Counted from the first letter of the stretch, positions 10,176 to 19,205 are shown. The stretch: 64,000 nt of DNA from Limnobaculum eriocheiris (GCF_021010575.1 NZ_JAJNAG010000009.1:29483-93482); one strand, 5' to 3'. The notes: generated by a model not told the origin, from the letters alone. A program made the numbers and translations.

Positions 10176-10345
10176 CCCAGGCACCTACGGTTCTGGTATC
10201 TAATCCCCATATAGGAGAACAGTTGTTTCAATTTGAACCAAGAGAAATTAGAAAGATATTAGTCGGAGAATATGAAGTTCGATATGAAATTATTAATTCA
10301 AACATCTATATATTGCGTATATGGCACACACGGGAAAGTCGGTGA
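10176..10345 (+). pseudogene. C-terminal remnant of a RelE/ParE-family toxin
   Basis: Just outside the IS903-like right end, the frame ending at 10345 reads PHIGEQLFQFEPREIRKILV followed by GEYEVRYEIINSNIYILRIW and HTRESR. This is the typical C-terminal half of ParE/RelE mRNA- or gyrase-targeting toxins (conserved LVGxYxxRYE and LRxWHTRE). About 55 residues remain. The N-terminal half and any antitoxin gene are missing on the IS side, so the fragment is probably inert. It suggests the passenger DNA once carried a type II toxin-antitoxin module, common on plasmids. Confidence 0.7.
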
Positions 10346-10366
10346 AAAATCTCATATTTATCAAAA

Positions 10367-11233
10367 TCATAAAGCGCTAACAGCAGACAATTTCATGCTG
10401 TTTTCAAGTATACTGAGAATGCCGCTATCAGTATTTTCATCAAATTTTCTAGCAAATAGATTTTTACTATTTATTAGCATTTCTGAATCCCCAGTCAAAA
10501 AATCACGAGGGCGCAATTTAATATCACTTGACTCGACCCAGTCAATTTCTCTTTTATCATCATAAATTATCCTGGATTTAAATGTGGTATTCATCAATAC
10601 GGTTTGAAAAAAACTTTCATCCGAAATTAATGTATTACGGTAAAAATCCTTAAAAACCCTTAACTCTGGACTATAGGTGATAAACTCGCAAAAACTCTTA
10701 CTTAATATCATCCACTGATTACCTATGTATGGTGTAACACCTTTCAAAAACGGTCTATTAGATACAGTGGATACAACCAGCTCTCCATTTATTTCCTGAA
10801 CATAGTCTTTTATCCTATGCATGGTTTCCGGTCTAACCAGATTTTGGTTAACTACTTTTATAAATTCGCAGCAATCAAACGCACTAAGATACTCCATTAT
10901 AAAAGCTTGGTTTTTTAATGGAAAATCCTGTCCACTTAAATTTATGAAGTAATCCCATGCCGAACCACTGGTTACAAGTTTTTCGATACCACGCAACTGG
11001 GCATCTACCAAACTATACCCACCCCATATAGCTTCTTTACTTTCTAATAATGAGGTATTATTATAATTACTCAAAAACAAGCTTATTTCATCAAAAATAC
11101 TTTTACCAGCACGCTTATCGATATGTATTACATAATGATTTTTTTCATGATAAATAGATTTAAATAATCTCTTGAATTGATTGGGATAGCGATGAACTAA
11201 CATGAAATATGCAATCATGTAAAATAGCCTCAT
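10367..11233 (-). CDS. Core-2/I-branching-type (GT14) beta-1,6-N-acetylglucosaminyltransferase
   Basis: The 288-residue protein opens MRLFYMIAYFMLVHRYPNQF, then YVIHIDKRAG, WGGYSLVDAQLRGIEKLV, WDYFINLSGQDFPLK and ISDESFFQTVLMNT. These elements (HIDxK, WGxxSLVxA, NLSGxDxPLK, SDESFFQT) define the bacterial Core-2/I-branching family that transfers GlcNAc or a related sugar. No signal peptide or clear membrane helix is visible, so it probably acts in the cytoplasm on a surface-glycan intermediate. It is an AT-rich passenger inside the Tn3-family transposon, with no other glycan genes beside it. An O-antigen or capsule modification is possible. The acceptor cannot be told from sequence. Confidence 0.8.
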   Translation of the reverse strand: MRLFYMIAYFMLVHRYPNQFKRLFKSIYHEKNHYVIHIDKRAGKSIFDEISLFLSNYNNTSLLESKEAIWGGYSLVDAQLRGIEKLVTSGSAWDYFINLSGQDFPLKNQAFIMEYLSAFDCCEFIKVVNQNLVRPETMHRIKDYVQEINGELVVSTVSNRPFLKGVTPYIGNQWMILSKSFCEFITYSPELRVFKDFYRNTLISDESFFQTVLMNTTFKSRIIYDDKREIDWVESSDIKLRPRDFLTGDSEMLINSKNLFARKFDENTDSGILSILENSMKLSAVSAL

Positions 11234-11447
11234 ATTTTCAACTCAACACACTTATAATAACCATACTACAATATTAAGGGTGAGAGTGAAGTTGGTTAAA
11301 TAGAAAAGTGACTTTTAACTATAAATAGCGCGCGATAATTACTTATTTTTAACTAAATCAGTTAATTACAATATTAAATCTATTATCAGGCATTTCATTT
11401 TTCGCACGTTAATTATATTGATGATCGTGAAAAATGGATGTGAATAT

Positions 11448-11612
11448 TTAGCAATCTTCTACACCTCGGAAATAATATCCACAATGAGGGCAAACCATCG
11501 TTATATTTTTTCTTAATTTATGCATACTCTGTTCAGCTATGCGAGAACATTTAGGGCATGTGACATCGACTGATTTGTCACGAAACATCTTAAAACTATC
11601 AAAGATAGACAT
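11448..11612 (-). CDS. Small zinc-ribbon protein (54 residues)
   Basis: The minus strand from ATG at 11612 encodes MSIFDSFKMFRDKSVDVTCP, continues with KCSRIAEQSMHKLRKNITMV and ends CPHCGYYFRGVEDC before a TAG/TAA-type stop at 11448-11450. CPKC and CPHC, 22 residues apart, make a four-cysteine zinc ribbon. Size and layout resemble the YnfU-type small zinc-ribbon proteins of enterics, though I cannot prove that family. It lies alone between the glycosyltransferase and the IS903 fragment, within the transposon. The nearest genes give no functional clue. Confidence 0.6.
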   Translation of the reverse strand: MSIFDSFKMFRDKSVDVTCPKCSRIAEQSMHKLRKNITMVCPHCGYYFRGVEDC

Positions 11613-11713
11613 ATCTTTTATCCAGCAGAGATGTTGAATTCCAGTGTACGCTTAAATGTTGTAGATAGCTCACTATTTGTTATATTTAAGTCTCTTTACT
11701 TTAGGGTTGTACG

Positions 11714-11981
11714 GGCTTTGTTGAATAAATCAGATTTAGGGCAAGCATCTTCGTAGCCGGTTGCAGTTGTCAGATAATACGCACGCTTTCTGGCATGCCT
11801 GTCTTCGTCATTTTGTTCAGCGCACGTACCATGGCCAAAGCCTCTGCAACCTGACCATCGTAGTCACGCAACGTCAGCGAACCACCGAACAACTGCTTTA
11901 CCCTGTACATCGCCGTTTCCGCTATCGACCGACGGTTGTAATCTGTTGTCCATTTCCACCGTGCATTGCTCCCGCTCAGCC
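11714..11981 (-). mobile_element. Truncated IS903-like fragment
   Basis: From GGCTTTGTTGAATAAATC at 11714 the sequence parallels the first ~266 bases of the full element at 9122, with about 10% differences, then diverges after CCCGCTCAGCC. It carries only the C-terminal end of the transposase gene. The divergence shows it is a separate, older IS903-type copy rather than a recent duplicate. The next ~175 bases (11982-12158) hold no gene I recognise. Confidence 0.88.
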
Positions 11982-12158
11982 GTTGAATCTCATAGCGCTG
12001 GGTTGCTATTCCCGTTCAGGGAGTTGTGCCGTTGGGGGAGCCGAATCAGTGTGACGAGTCCCAACTCGGCAAGCCATCCCGATGGCAATCACTGGTCTGG
12101 CCGACCTTCAGAACGTTATGCAGCGTCCAGCAGCATAATGTTCTGTGGGGTGTGTAGA

Positions 12159-12227
12159 GGGGTCTGATGCTCAGAGGAAGAAAACATTGCTTAACGTGAG
12201 TTTTCGTTCCACTGAGCATCAGACCCC
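12159..12227. repeat. Head-to-head Tn3 ends forming a long imperfect palindrome
   Basis: A second copy of the outer end, GGGGTCTGATGCTCAGAGGA, starts at 12159 and points right. The genuine right terminal repeat (12190-12227) points left. Together they can fold into a hairpin with a stem of about 27 bp and a 14-base loop. Confidence 0.85.
12190..12227 (-). repeat. Right 38-bp terminal inverted repeat of the Tn3-family transposon
   Basis: The plus strand reads CTTAACGTGAGTTTTCGTTC and ends CATCAGACCCC, the inverse of the left end with one difference (GATG for GACG). Identity with the left end extends about 25 bases further inward into sequence matching the end of tnpA. Confidence 0.94.
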
Positions 12228-12354
12228 AATAATAAGGTATTATCGTTCCAGATCTGGCTTTCATATCGGTAATTTTTTTTGCCTCGCTGTATTACTTTAT
12301 GGTGACAAGGTCTATGCTTAACACGATTTCCACTATTTGAAGGGAGTAATTGTG

Positions 12355-12825
12355 ATGCGTATTTCTTCTGTATTGCCCGTTGTTTTAAGTCTTTGTTTTT
12401 TATCCGGAGCCGCCATGGCCGCCGATACTACAGCAAAGGAACCAACCAAAGCACAAACCGCCCAGCGCGATAAAATGAGCAACTGTAATAAAGAAGCAAC
12501 AGATAAAGATCTTAAAGGCGATGAACGCAAAGCCTTTATGAGTAACTGTCTGAAAGCCAAGCCCGCTGAAAGCGAAAAGAAAATGACCGCTCAACAGCAA
12601 AAAATGGCTGACTGTAATAAAGAAGCCGGTGATAAAGCCCTGAAGGGCGACGACCGTAAAGCCTTTATGAGCAGTTGCCTGAAAGGCAAAGCGGATACCG
12701 CTGAAAAAGCGGTAACGCCACAACAGCAAAAAATGGCCGAATGTAATAAAGAAGCCGGTGATAAAGCGCTAAAAGGCGACGACCGCAAAACCTTTATGAA
12801 TACCTGTCTGAAAAAAGCGGCCTGA
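12355..12825 (+). CDS. psiF: PsiF-family periplasmic protein with three PsiF repeats
   Basis: The best start is the ATG at 12355, eight bases after AAGGGAG. It gives a 156-residue protein with a cleavable signal peptide (MRISSVLPVVLSLCFLSGAA, then MAAD). The mature part has three repeats of the pattern QQxKMxxCNKEAxDKxLKGD followed by RKxFMxxCLK. Each has two cysteines about 25 residues apart, which is the PsiF domain. E. coli PsiF, induced by phosphate starvation, has two such repeats and no known biochemical role. Here one is added by duplication, with the second and third most alike. I see no clear Pho box. A good terminator follows. Confidence 0.85.
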   Translation: MRISSVLPVVLSLCFLSGAAMAADTTAKEPTKAQTAQRDKMSNCNKEATDKDLKGDERKAFMSNCLKAKPAESEKKMTAQQQKMADCNKEAGDKALKGDDRKAFMSSCLKGKADTAEKAVTPQQQKMAECNKEAGDKALKGDDRKTFMNTCLKKAA

Positions 12826-12847
12826 CCCTTCCTGCTTATTACCAGTT

Positions 12848-12877
12848 ATATCCCGCCACAAGGCGGGATATTGTTTC
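12848..12877 (+). terminator. Rho-independent terminator after psiF
   Basis: ATATCCCGCC at 12848-12857, loop ACAA, and GGCGGGATAT form a perfect 10-bp stem followed by TGTTTCGTT. Confidence 0.8.
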
Positions 12878-12977
12878 GTTATTTATCCAGCCCGACGCCT
12901 TCATTCCCTACTAATCACCCGATCATTTTTTATCATCCCTCGATTGACCCAGCCTTAAGGTAAGTGCATACTTATAA

Positions 12978-12994
12978 ATGTTATATTATAACAT
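12978..12994. promoter_or_regulatory. Zur box upstream of rpmJ2
   Basis: ATGTTATA-T-TATAACAT is a perfect 17-base palindrome, matching the enterobacterial Zur consensus (GAAATGTTATANTATAACAT). It lies 19 bases before the start codon of the zinc-independent L36 paralogue, a known Zur target in enterics. Confidence 0.85.
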
Positions 12995-13012
12995 ATCAAT
13001 TCAGAGGTAATC

Positions 13013-13153
13013 ATGCAGGTCTTAAGTTCTCTACGTTCCGCCAGGCAGCGCCATCCTGATTGTAAAGTGGTGCACCGTCGGGGCAAGATTTACGTTATAT
13101 GCAAAACCAACCCGCGATTTAAAGCGGTACAGGGTGGAAAGAAAAAACGTTAA
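13013..13153 (+). CDS. rpmJ2: Zinc-independent ribosomal protein bL36 paralogue (RpmJ2/YkgO)
   Basis: The 46-residue frame reads [20 protein letters not shown] followed by [20 protein letters not shown] and GGKKKR. It matches E. coli YkgO along its length and, at 46 residues, is longer than the 38-residue zinc-binding L36. The usual four-ligand zinc ribbon is absent, as in the C-minus form. It replaces zinc-containing L36 in ribosomes when zinc is scarce, freeing zinc. The Zur box just upstream supports this, with AGAGG about eight bases before the ATG. The usual partner rpmE2 (L31 paralogue) is not adjacent here. Confidence 0.93.
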   Translation: MQVLSSLRSARQRHPDCKVVHRRGKIYVICKTNPRFKAVQGGKKKR

Positions 13154-13466
13154 CCATTTTTCTTCTCAATTTAGTGAAAAGCACTCTCCCGGTGAGTGCT
13201 TACTAACTATATTTCGTGACTGGCTGATTTTCTAAATTATTGGCATCCAATACTGAAAAAATAAATATTCATGATAATGGACTTATCTTCATTAATAAGT
13301 TAGTAGTCACTAACTTAATCAATACCTGCACCTTCAAATACTGCTCATTTTTCAACCTAATTAAACACAAAGCGTGTTTAATCCGTTCACATAACGCTCT
13401 ATTGTTAATGTCAGAAGGCTATTTACAATGATAAAAACGATCTGATAACGGGAGGATGCCGCGATA
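13154..13466. other. Gene-poor gap with a hairpin
   Basis: A hairpin at 13179-13201 (AAGCACTC / GAGTGCTT) follows rpmJ2 and may end its transcript. The rest is AT-rich. A 63-codon frame at 13240-13431 has no ribosome-binding site or recognisable composition, and I do not call it a gene. Confidence 0.5.
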
Positions 13467-13685
13467 TTGGCTGAATTAGAACAACAAAAATACGAAGTTA
13501 ATCATATTGATATTAGTTATTGTACCACCGATCAGGGACCAGCATTGCTGATGCTTCATGGTCATCCCCATATGATGTGGCATAAAGTAGCGCCAGCTCT
13601 TGCTCAACACTTTACTATTGTTACTGCCGACCTGCGTGGATATGAGAGCAGCGACAAAGCGGTAACGGCAATGGAGAACAACTAA
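13467..13685 (+). pseudogene. N-terminal fragment of an alpha/beta hydrolase (haloacetate dehalogenase-like)
   Basis: From a TTG at 13467, 11 bases after GGGAGG, the frame reads [20 protein letters not shown], then [20 protein letters not shown] and [17 protein letters not shown]. These are the first strands of an alpha/beta hydrolase, with the oxyanion-hole HGHP and the DLRGYxxSD element seen in epoxide hydrolases and dehalogenases. It stops after 72 codons, before the nucleophile elbow and the catalytic His, whereas whole family members have about 290 residues. No continuation is seen in other frames downstream. It is a deletion remnant. Confidence 0.65.
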
Positions 13686-14027
13686 TCGACATAAAAATGC
13701 CCCTGAAGTAAAACGATACACTGTAAAGCAAACTGCCAGATGGGCTTTCCGTTTTATTATTGTTTAAAGTTCTATGATTTTATAAACAGAAACCCCGATT
13801 AATTCAGGAATGTCCTGATATCCGACTATATTTTAACCCTGCTCACAATGCTATGGGAGCACCCGATTAAAGTGTGATAAACTTCACATTAATTAGCGAC
13901 TGAAACAGCCATTTCTAAAATGACCTGACCAAGAGTATCTCTGAATAAATCTAAGTGATGAGATTCGCTTCTCACGTTTTATTATCTGCAAAAATATAGC
14001 AATACTTTCTGTAAGGACATTCTGGTC
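13686..14027. other. Intergenic gap before ygjV
   Basis: I see no gene here. It should hold the ygjV promoter. TAAGGAC near 14012 serves as ribosome-binding site about 10 bases before the ygjV ATG. Remnants of the truncated hydrolase gene could be hidden, but none is recognisable. Confidence 0.4.
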
Positions 14028-14615
14028 ATGACATTTTATTGGGCTGCTCAGGCTGTGGGCGGCGTGGCGTTTCTGGTAGGGATTACCATGTTTTTTAACC
14101 GCAATGAGCGCGGTTTTAAATATCAGCTTTCTGCCTATTCAACCATCATGAGTTGTCACTTCTTTATGATGGGCGCCAATGCGGCTGCAATGAGCGTACT
14201 GCTGAGTGCAATACGTACCATCACCTCCATCTGGTGGCGTAACCTTTGGGTCATGATGATCTTTATTACCCTGACGCTAATATTAGCCACCATGAAAATT
14301 CAGCACCCAATTGAAGCCCTGCCGATTGCCGGTACCATTGCCAGTACCTGGGCAATGTTCCGCACTCATGGTTTAAAGATGCGCAGCATTATGTGGTGCT
14401 CAACCGCCTGTTGGGTTACCCACAACATTTGGGCTGGCTCGATTGGCGGAACCCTGATTGAAGGGAGTTTTCTGTTGATGAACGGCTTCAATATTATTCG
14501 TTTCTACCGTATGCAAAAACGTGGTATCGATCCTTTTGCCATTGAAAGCAAAGTAATTAAAGCCGCAGAAGAAGAAAAGGCGCTGGAAGAAAAAACACCT
14601 GAAGAACAAAAGTAA
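14028..14615 (+). CDS. ygjV: YgjV-family inner membrane protein
   Basis: The 195-residue protein opens MTFYWAAQAVGGVAFLVGIT and matches E. coli YgjV (183 residues) throughout. Conserved stretches are FFNRNERGFKYQLSAYS, WCSTACWVTHNIWAGSIGGT and EGSFLLMNGFNIIRFYRMQK. It has five or six predicted membrane helices and a charged cytoplasmic tail rich in Glu and Lys (residues 170-195) that is longer than in E. coli. The function is unknown. It is alone in its transcript and converges on selB, with a shared bidirectional hairpin overlapping its stop codon. Confidence 0.92.
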   Translation: MTFYWAAQAVGGVAFLVGITMFFNRNERGFKYQLSAYSTIMSCHFFMMGANAAAMSVLLSAIRTITSIWWRNLWVMMIFITLTLILATMKIQHPIEALPIAGTIASTWAMFRTHGLKMRSIMWCSTACWVTHNIWAGSIGGTLIEGSFLLMNGFNIIRFYRMQKRGIDPFAIESKVIKAAEEEKALEEKTPEEQK

Positions 14616-14640
14616 GCCCGCACTTTATACCGCGGGCTTA
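14613..14640. terminator. Bidirectional terminator between ygjV and selB
   Basis: TAAGCCCGC (14613-14621, including the ygjV stop codon) pairs perfectly with GCGGGCTTA (14632-14640). It separates two convergent genes. Confidence 0.7.
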
Positions 14641-14645
14641 ACAGT

Positions 14646-16526
14646 TTAATCCAGAAACAGCCCCTGATCGCGAAGTAAGTGGTCATTACCGCGCCGGCGG
14701 GTAAAGCCACTACGGTCAAAAAACTCCAGAACCTGAATCGCCAGCTTACGTCCTACCCCCAGCCGATCGCGAAAATCAGCAGCGCAGGTACTTCCCTGAG
14801 TGGTGTGCATAGTACGAATCAAATCGGCAAACTGGCGAATACGACCGCTCAGGTAGTAACGGTCACGCACCACTGCGGTGATATGGCCCAATTGCGCCGC
14901 TTTACGCAATACGGCTCTCACCCGTTGCTCATCCAACGCCAGCTCGGAAGCTAAATCCCGCACCCAGTAGGGGTCATCACCAAACTTCTCTTCTATACGC
15001 TGCCATATCTCCTGTTCATCAGGCGTAAATGCCAGGCTGAATTCCGGCAGATGCAGCCAACCCCGGCTGTTACTCAGACGTTTTTCCGCCAACAACATAT
15101 CAACCAGTGAGAACACTAAGGCTTCCGGCTCTGAGGGTAGCGCCATCCGGCGCAATCTGGCCCGCCCAACCCCCAACTGATCCAAATGCTGCTGATGGAA
15201 ATCGCTCAGGGTATCTATCAACCGCTGTTGGAACTCTTGCACTTTTTCCTGTTGCAGTGCGGTATCACCCACCACTTTACAACCTGACGCCGTTAACAAC
15301 ATTGGTAGCCCGTCGTCGGTTAACTGACGCGCCCAACCGAATGCTTTAAGGGATAAGCTGCCTTCCGCCAGACGCAGCTGTAAAACCTGCATATCATCTT
15401 GTGTCTGACTGAGCTGGCCAAGCTTTTCAAGATATTCCGGCTGGCGTTTTCCTCTACGCGGCGGCTGAAGTAACAACACTCGCGCACCGCCCAGAGTTTC
15501 ACGGGCGCTGATATCGCGCACAATGATGCGATCGTTCTCTGCCAGTAACAGAGGTTCATCCAGCACCAGCTCCACTAAAACGTCGCTGCCCGCGCTAACC
15601 GCCCCTTCCTGTAACAGCGAAATACGGCCAGTAATATGGTTAACCGCATGGTGCAAATGTACCGATTGCCAATGGCGAATAGGCTTATCACAATGGAGAA
15701 TCGCGAGAACTCTGTCTCCGGCTTCGGGGGGGGCTTGCTGTAACAGCCAGTCTCCACGGTTTACATCCTGCTTACCCATATCGCCGGTGATGTTTAACGC
15801 GATACGCTCACCGGCCCCCGCCCGCTCTGCCGGTTGATTCTGGGCGTGAATGCTTCTTACCCGAACCGGTCGATTAGCGCCCGTCAGCCACAGGGTATCT
15901 CCTACGCTAACCTGTCCGCTAAATGCGGTTCCGGTTACCACCAGGCCGCTGCCTTTGATGGTAAAACTACGGTCAACCGCCAGACGAAAACGGTGTATTG
16001 ATGCTTCGCTATCTTCGCTTTGATGCTGATATAAATTGATTAAATGTTGGCGTAACTCTGCGATGCCCGTTCCCTGTGGTGCTGCAGTAATAAAGAGTGG
16101 ACAACCACTCCAACCCTGAGCACTTAGCTCATCAGCGATCTGGCTTTTGACGCTGGCAACCCGCTCCGGTGTGACCCGATCTGCTTTGGTTAAGGCAACG
16201 GTAATGGCAGGAATGCCCACCAGCCGTAAAATGGCCAGATGTTCCCGGGTTTGCGCCATAATGCCATCGTCGCAGGCCACGACCAGCAACGCATGCTGAA
16301 CACCATCAACGCCCGCCAGCATATTTGCCAAAAACTTTTCATGGCCCGGAACGTCAATAAAACCCAGTACCTGACCCGCTTCCAACGGCAAAAAGACATA
16401 GCCTAAATCAATGGTCATTCCCCGGCGTTTTTCTTCCGGCAGGCGATCGGTGCTGCCGGCGCCGGTCAGCGCTTGCAGCAACGTGGATTTTCCGTGGTCA
16501 ACGTGTCCGGCAGTGGCAATAATCAT
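14646..16526 (-). CDS. selB: Selenocysteine-specific elongation factor SelB
   Basis: The 626-residue GTPase starts [20 protein letters not shown]. It carries Sec-tRNA to ribosomes stalled at UGA by binding GTP, Sec-tRNA(Sec) and the mRNA SECIS hairpin. Visible elements are the G1 motif GHVDHGKST (7-15), the G3 motif [13 protein letters not shown] near 59, the G4 motif TKAD near 113, EF-Tu-like beta barrels in the middle, and C-terminal winged helices (about 380-626) that bind SECIS. E. coli SelB has 614 residues. It overlaps selA by four bases (ATGA), so the two are coupled. A client, fdnG with an internal UGA, lies at 29061-32114. Confidence 0.97.
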   Translation of the reverse strand: MIIATAGHVDHGKSTLLQALTGAGSTDRLPEEKRRGMTIDLGYVFLPLEAGQVLGFIDVPGHEKFLANMLAGVDGVQHALLVVACDDGIMAQTREHLAILRLVGIPAITVALTKADRVTPERVASVKSQIADELSAQGWSGCPLFITAAPQGTGIAELRQHLINLYQHQSEDSEASIHRFRLAVDRSFTIKGSGLVVTGTAFSGQVSVGDTLWLTGANRPVRVRSIHAQNQPAERAGAGERIALNITGDMGKQDVNRGDWLLQQAPPEAGDRVLAILHCDKPIRHWQSVHLHHAVNHITGRISLLQEGAVSAGSDVLVELVLDEPLLLAENDRIIVRDISARETLGGARVLLLQPPRRGKRQPEYLEKLGQLSQTQDDMQVLQLRLAEGSLSLKAFGWARQLTDDGLPMLLTASGCKVVGDTALQQEKVQEFQQRLIDTLSDFHQQHLDQLGVGRARLRRMALPSEPEALVFSLVDMLLAEKRLSNSRGWLHLPEFSLAFTPDEQEIWQRIEEKFGDDPYWVRDLASELALDEQRVRAVLRKAAQLGHITAVVRDRYYLSGRIRQFADLIRTMHTTQGSTCAADFRDRLGVGRKLAIQVLEFFDRSGFTRRRGNDHLLRDQGLFLD

Positions 16527-17914
16527 GCTAACAGCATCTCCAGCAATTCTGATTCATCTTCAAGGCAGCGTAGATCCAGCCATAGTTTTCCTTCCTGTAT
16601 CCGACCAATCACCGGTTTTGGCAGAGCGCGCCATTTTTCCGCCAGCGCTTCCAGCGTTCGGCCCCGGCCATCTTTTGGCTCAAAAGTCAGGGCATAGCTG
16701 GGCAGGCGATCTACCGGTAATGATCCACTGCCAATTTGCGACAGGCAATGCTCCGCCTGTACGGTGAAATTCCCGCCGTAACAAGCCTGTAATGGAGAAA
16801 GTAACAGCGCCGCCATTTCCCTCATTTCAACGGCATCACGGCTTAACAGGCGCAAAGTCGGCAGAGAGTACGCCAGACGTTCCGGCTGTTGGTAAAGACG
16901 CAATGTGGCTTCCAGCGCTGCCAGCGTTAGCTTTCCGGCGCGCAGTGCGCGTTTTAACGGATGGCGTTGGATTTTCTCAATCCACTTTTTCGAACCGAGG
17001 ATAATCCCCGCCTGTGGGCCACCCAACAGTTTATCGCCGGAGAAAGTGACTAAATCCACACCGGCAGCAATCAGGTTTTGCGGCATTGGCTCGGCGGGCA
17101 GATCATACTGTTGTAAATCGATTAATGAACCGCTGCCAAGGTCAGTGGCTACCGGTAAATTCAGCTCACGCCCCAGCGCTACCAGCTCCTGCTCATCAAC
17201 CGCCGCCGTAAAACCCTGAATGCTGTAATTACTGGTATGTACTTTCATCAGTAAACCGGTGTTTTCACTTACCGCCTCGCGGTAGTCACGCAGGTGTGTA
17301 CGGTTAGTGGTGCCCACTTCCACCAGCTTACACCCCGCCTGACGCATCACATCCGGCACCCGGAATGCACCACCAATCTCCACCAGCTCACCGCGAGAAA
17401 CGATAACTTCTTGATCTGCCGCTACCGCAGCCAGCATCAGCATCACCGCCGCCGCGTTGTTATTCACGATACAGGCCGCTTCTGCACCAGTTAATTCACT
17501 CAGCAAATCGGAAATCACATTGTCCCGATGACCACGCCCTGCGCCATCCAGATCGTACTCCAGCGTCACGGCCTGACGCATAACGCTGGCAACTTCATCA
17601 ATGGCTTCCTCCGCCAACAGCGCACGCCCCAGATTTGTATGCAGCACGGTTCCGCTCAGGTTAAATACCGGCTGTAAGCCGCTGCGCTGTTTCTGCATCA
17701 GATGGTTGCTAACCGCTTCAATCCAGTTATGACTCCACTCGGGCAATCGATTGAACTGGCTAATCTCCTGTCGGGCCTGTTGCTGTAAATCACGCAGCGA
17801 CGACACCACCAGATGCTGGCCAAATTGCAGCAATAGTGGCTCTATATCCGGCTCATTAAGTAAGCGATCCACCGAAGGAAGCTGGCTGTACAGGGATTGT
17901 GTTTGATTATTCAT
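16523..17914 (-). CDS. selA: L-seryl-tRNA(Sec) selenium transferase SelA
   Basis: This 463-residue PLP enzyme matches the E. coli protein in length and sequence. It converts Ser-tRNA(Sec) to Sec-tRNA(Sec) using selenophosphate. Key features are [11 protein letters not shown] near residue 87, the glycine-rich [20 protein letters not shown], and [16 protein letters not shown] near 293-308 with the PLP-binding lysine. It precedes selB in a two-gene operon with a four-base overlap. selC and selD are outside the window. It is divergent from the alcohol dehydrogenase gene at 18141. Confidence 0.97.
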   Translation of the reverse strand: MNNQTQSLYSQLPSVDRLLNEPDIEPLLLQFGQHLVVSSLRDLQQQARQEISQFNRLPEWSHNWIEAVSNHLMQKQRSGLQPVFNLSGTVLHTNLGRALLAEEAIDEVASVMRQAVTLEYDLDGAGRGHRDNVISDLLSELTGAEAACIVNNNAAAVMLMLAAVAADQEVIVSRGELVEIGGAFRVPDVMRQAGCKLVEVGTTNRTHLRDYREAVSENTGLLMKVHTSNYSIQGFTAAVDEQELVALGRELNLPVATDLGSGSLIDLQQYDLPAEPMPQNLIAAGVDLVTFSGDKLLGGPQAGIILGSKKWIEKIQRHPLKRALRAGKLTLAALEATLRLYQQPERLAYSLPTLRLLSRDAVEMREMAALLLSPLQACYGGNFTVQAEHCLSQIGSGSLPVDRLPSYALTFEPKDGRGRTLEALAEKWRALPKPVIGRIQEGKLWLDLRCLEDESELLEMLLA

Positions 17915-18140
17915 GAGTGCGGCCTGTTAAAAATCAATGACGCTAATATATCGGCTCAACGCCATAACGTGAAGCCTAAGCTTATCAGGTCGTGAATGAT
18001 ATCAATGAAATGGTGAAATCAGCCAATGGCGGCTACGCTTAATAGCAGTCAGCATAATTTTTATGCTGTATGGATGGGGCACGCTTTACTCCCGCTCATC
18101 CATCTTTTTATTCCGTCAGCGCTACAAGGTGATAATCACT

Positions 18141-19205
18141 ATGACTATGAATATTCGCAGCTTTGCTGCTACTTCCGCTACGTCTCCGGTTGCTCTTCAC
18201 GCCATCATTCGTCGTGACCCGCGAGAAGACGATGTAGCTATCAAGATTTTATACTGTGGCGTTTGCCACTCCGATATCCATCAGGCCCGTAATGAGTGGC
18301 ATAACACTATTTATCCGGTGGTTCCCGGCCATGAGATTATTGGTCAGGTCACCGCCGTCGGTAAGAATGTTACCCACTATAAACCGGGAGATTGGGTTGG
18401 CGTTGGCTGTATGGTGGATTCCTGTCAGCATTGTGCCTCCTGTCAGGACGGCCTTGAACAGTTTTGTGAGAACATCGCCACTTTTACCTACAACGGTAAA
18501 GATCGCCATGATGGCAGCATCACTTACGGCGGCTATTCAGAATCTATTGTGGTTTCCGAGAAGTTTGTACTGCGCCTGCCGGAAAAACTCGATCCGAAAT
18601 CCGCAGCACCTTTACTGTGCGCCGGTATTACCACTTACTCGCCACTACGCCACTGGAAGATTGGCAAAGGCCATAAAGTGGCAGTTGTTGGCTTAGGGGG
18701 TTTAGGCCATATGGCGTTAAAATTCGCCAAAGCGTTGGGAGCTGATGTCACCCTGTTCACCCGCTCAATAAGCAAAGCTCCGGAAGCCACCCGACTGGGT
18801 GCCGATCACGTGGTACTGTCTACCGATGCTGACCAGATGAAGGCAGTGAGTAATCACTTTGATTTCATTCTGGATACCGTTCCTCAACAGCACGATCTTA
18901 ACCCTTACCTTTCTACCCTGAAACGCGACGGCACCTGCGTACTGGTCGGTCTGCTGGAACCGGTAGAACCCCCGATGCACAGTGGAATATTAGTCATGGG
19001 CCGCAAAACCCTGGCCGGTTCACTGATCGGCGGCATCGCCGAAACCCAGGAAATGCTCAACTTCTGCGCCCAGCACAACATCACCTGCGACGTAGAAATG
19101 ATCAACATTCAGGAAATCAACCAGGCCTACACCCGAATGCTAAAAAGCGACGTCAAATACCGGTTTGTGATTGATATGAAATCGATAGAGACGGAAAACC
19201 TGTAA
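18141..19205 (+). CDS. Zinc-dependent alcohol dehydrogenase (YahK/cinnamyl-alcohol dehydrogenase type)
   Basis: I place the start at the ATG at 18141, after AAGGTGAT. An upstream extension to 18063 is hydrophobic, has no ribosome-binding site and is unlike the family. The 354-residue protein has catalytic-zinc ligands in ILYCGVCHSDIHQ and GHEIIGQV, a four-cysteine structural zinc site (CQHCASCQDGLEQFC), the Rossmann motif VVGLGGLGHMALK and LKSDVKYRFVID at the end. It closely resembles E. coli YahK, a broad aldehyde reductase that uses NADPH. Its physiological substrate is not evident. It stands alone, divergent from selA, with repeat copy 2 directly 3' of it. Confidence 0.88.
   Translation: MTMNIRSFAATSATSPVALHAIIRRDPREDDVAIKILYCGVCHSDIHQARNEWHNTIYPVVPGHEIIGQVTAVGKNVTHYKPGDWVGVGCMVDSCQHCASCQDGLEQFCENIATFTYNGKDRHDGSITYGGYSESIVVSEKFVLRLPEKLDPKSAAPLLCAGITTYSPLRHWKIGKGHKVAVVGLGGLGHMALKFAKALGADVTLFTRSISKAPEATRLGADHVVLSTDADQMKAVSNHFDFILDTVPQQHDLNPYLSTLKRDGTCVLVGLLEPVEPPMHSGILVMGRKTLAGSLIGGIAETQEMLNFCAQHNITCDVEMINIQEINQAYTRMLKSDVKYRFVIDMKSIETENL

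Noticed and set aside
11982-12158. Possible transposase fragment between the IS903 remnant and the Tn3 right end
   Set aside because: Short frames on both strands gave no recognisable motif, so I leave it unassigned.
13240-13431. 63-codon frame in the rpmJ2-hydrolase gap
   Set aside because: No ribosome-binding site, AT-driven composition and no recognisable family. Likely chance.
18063-18140. N-terminal extension of the alcohol dehydrogenase from ATG 18063
   Set aside because: No ribosome-binding site and a sequence unlike the family. AAGGTGAT before ATG 18141 marks a better start.
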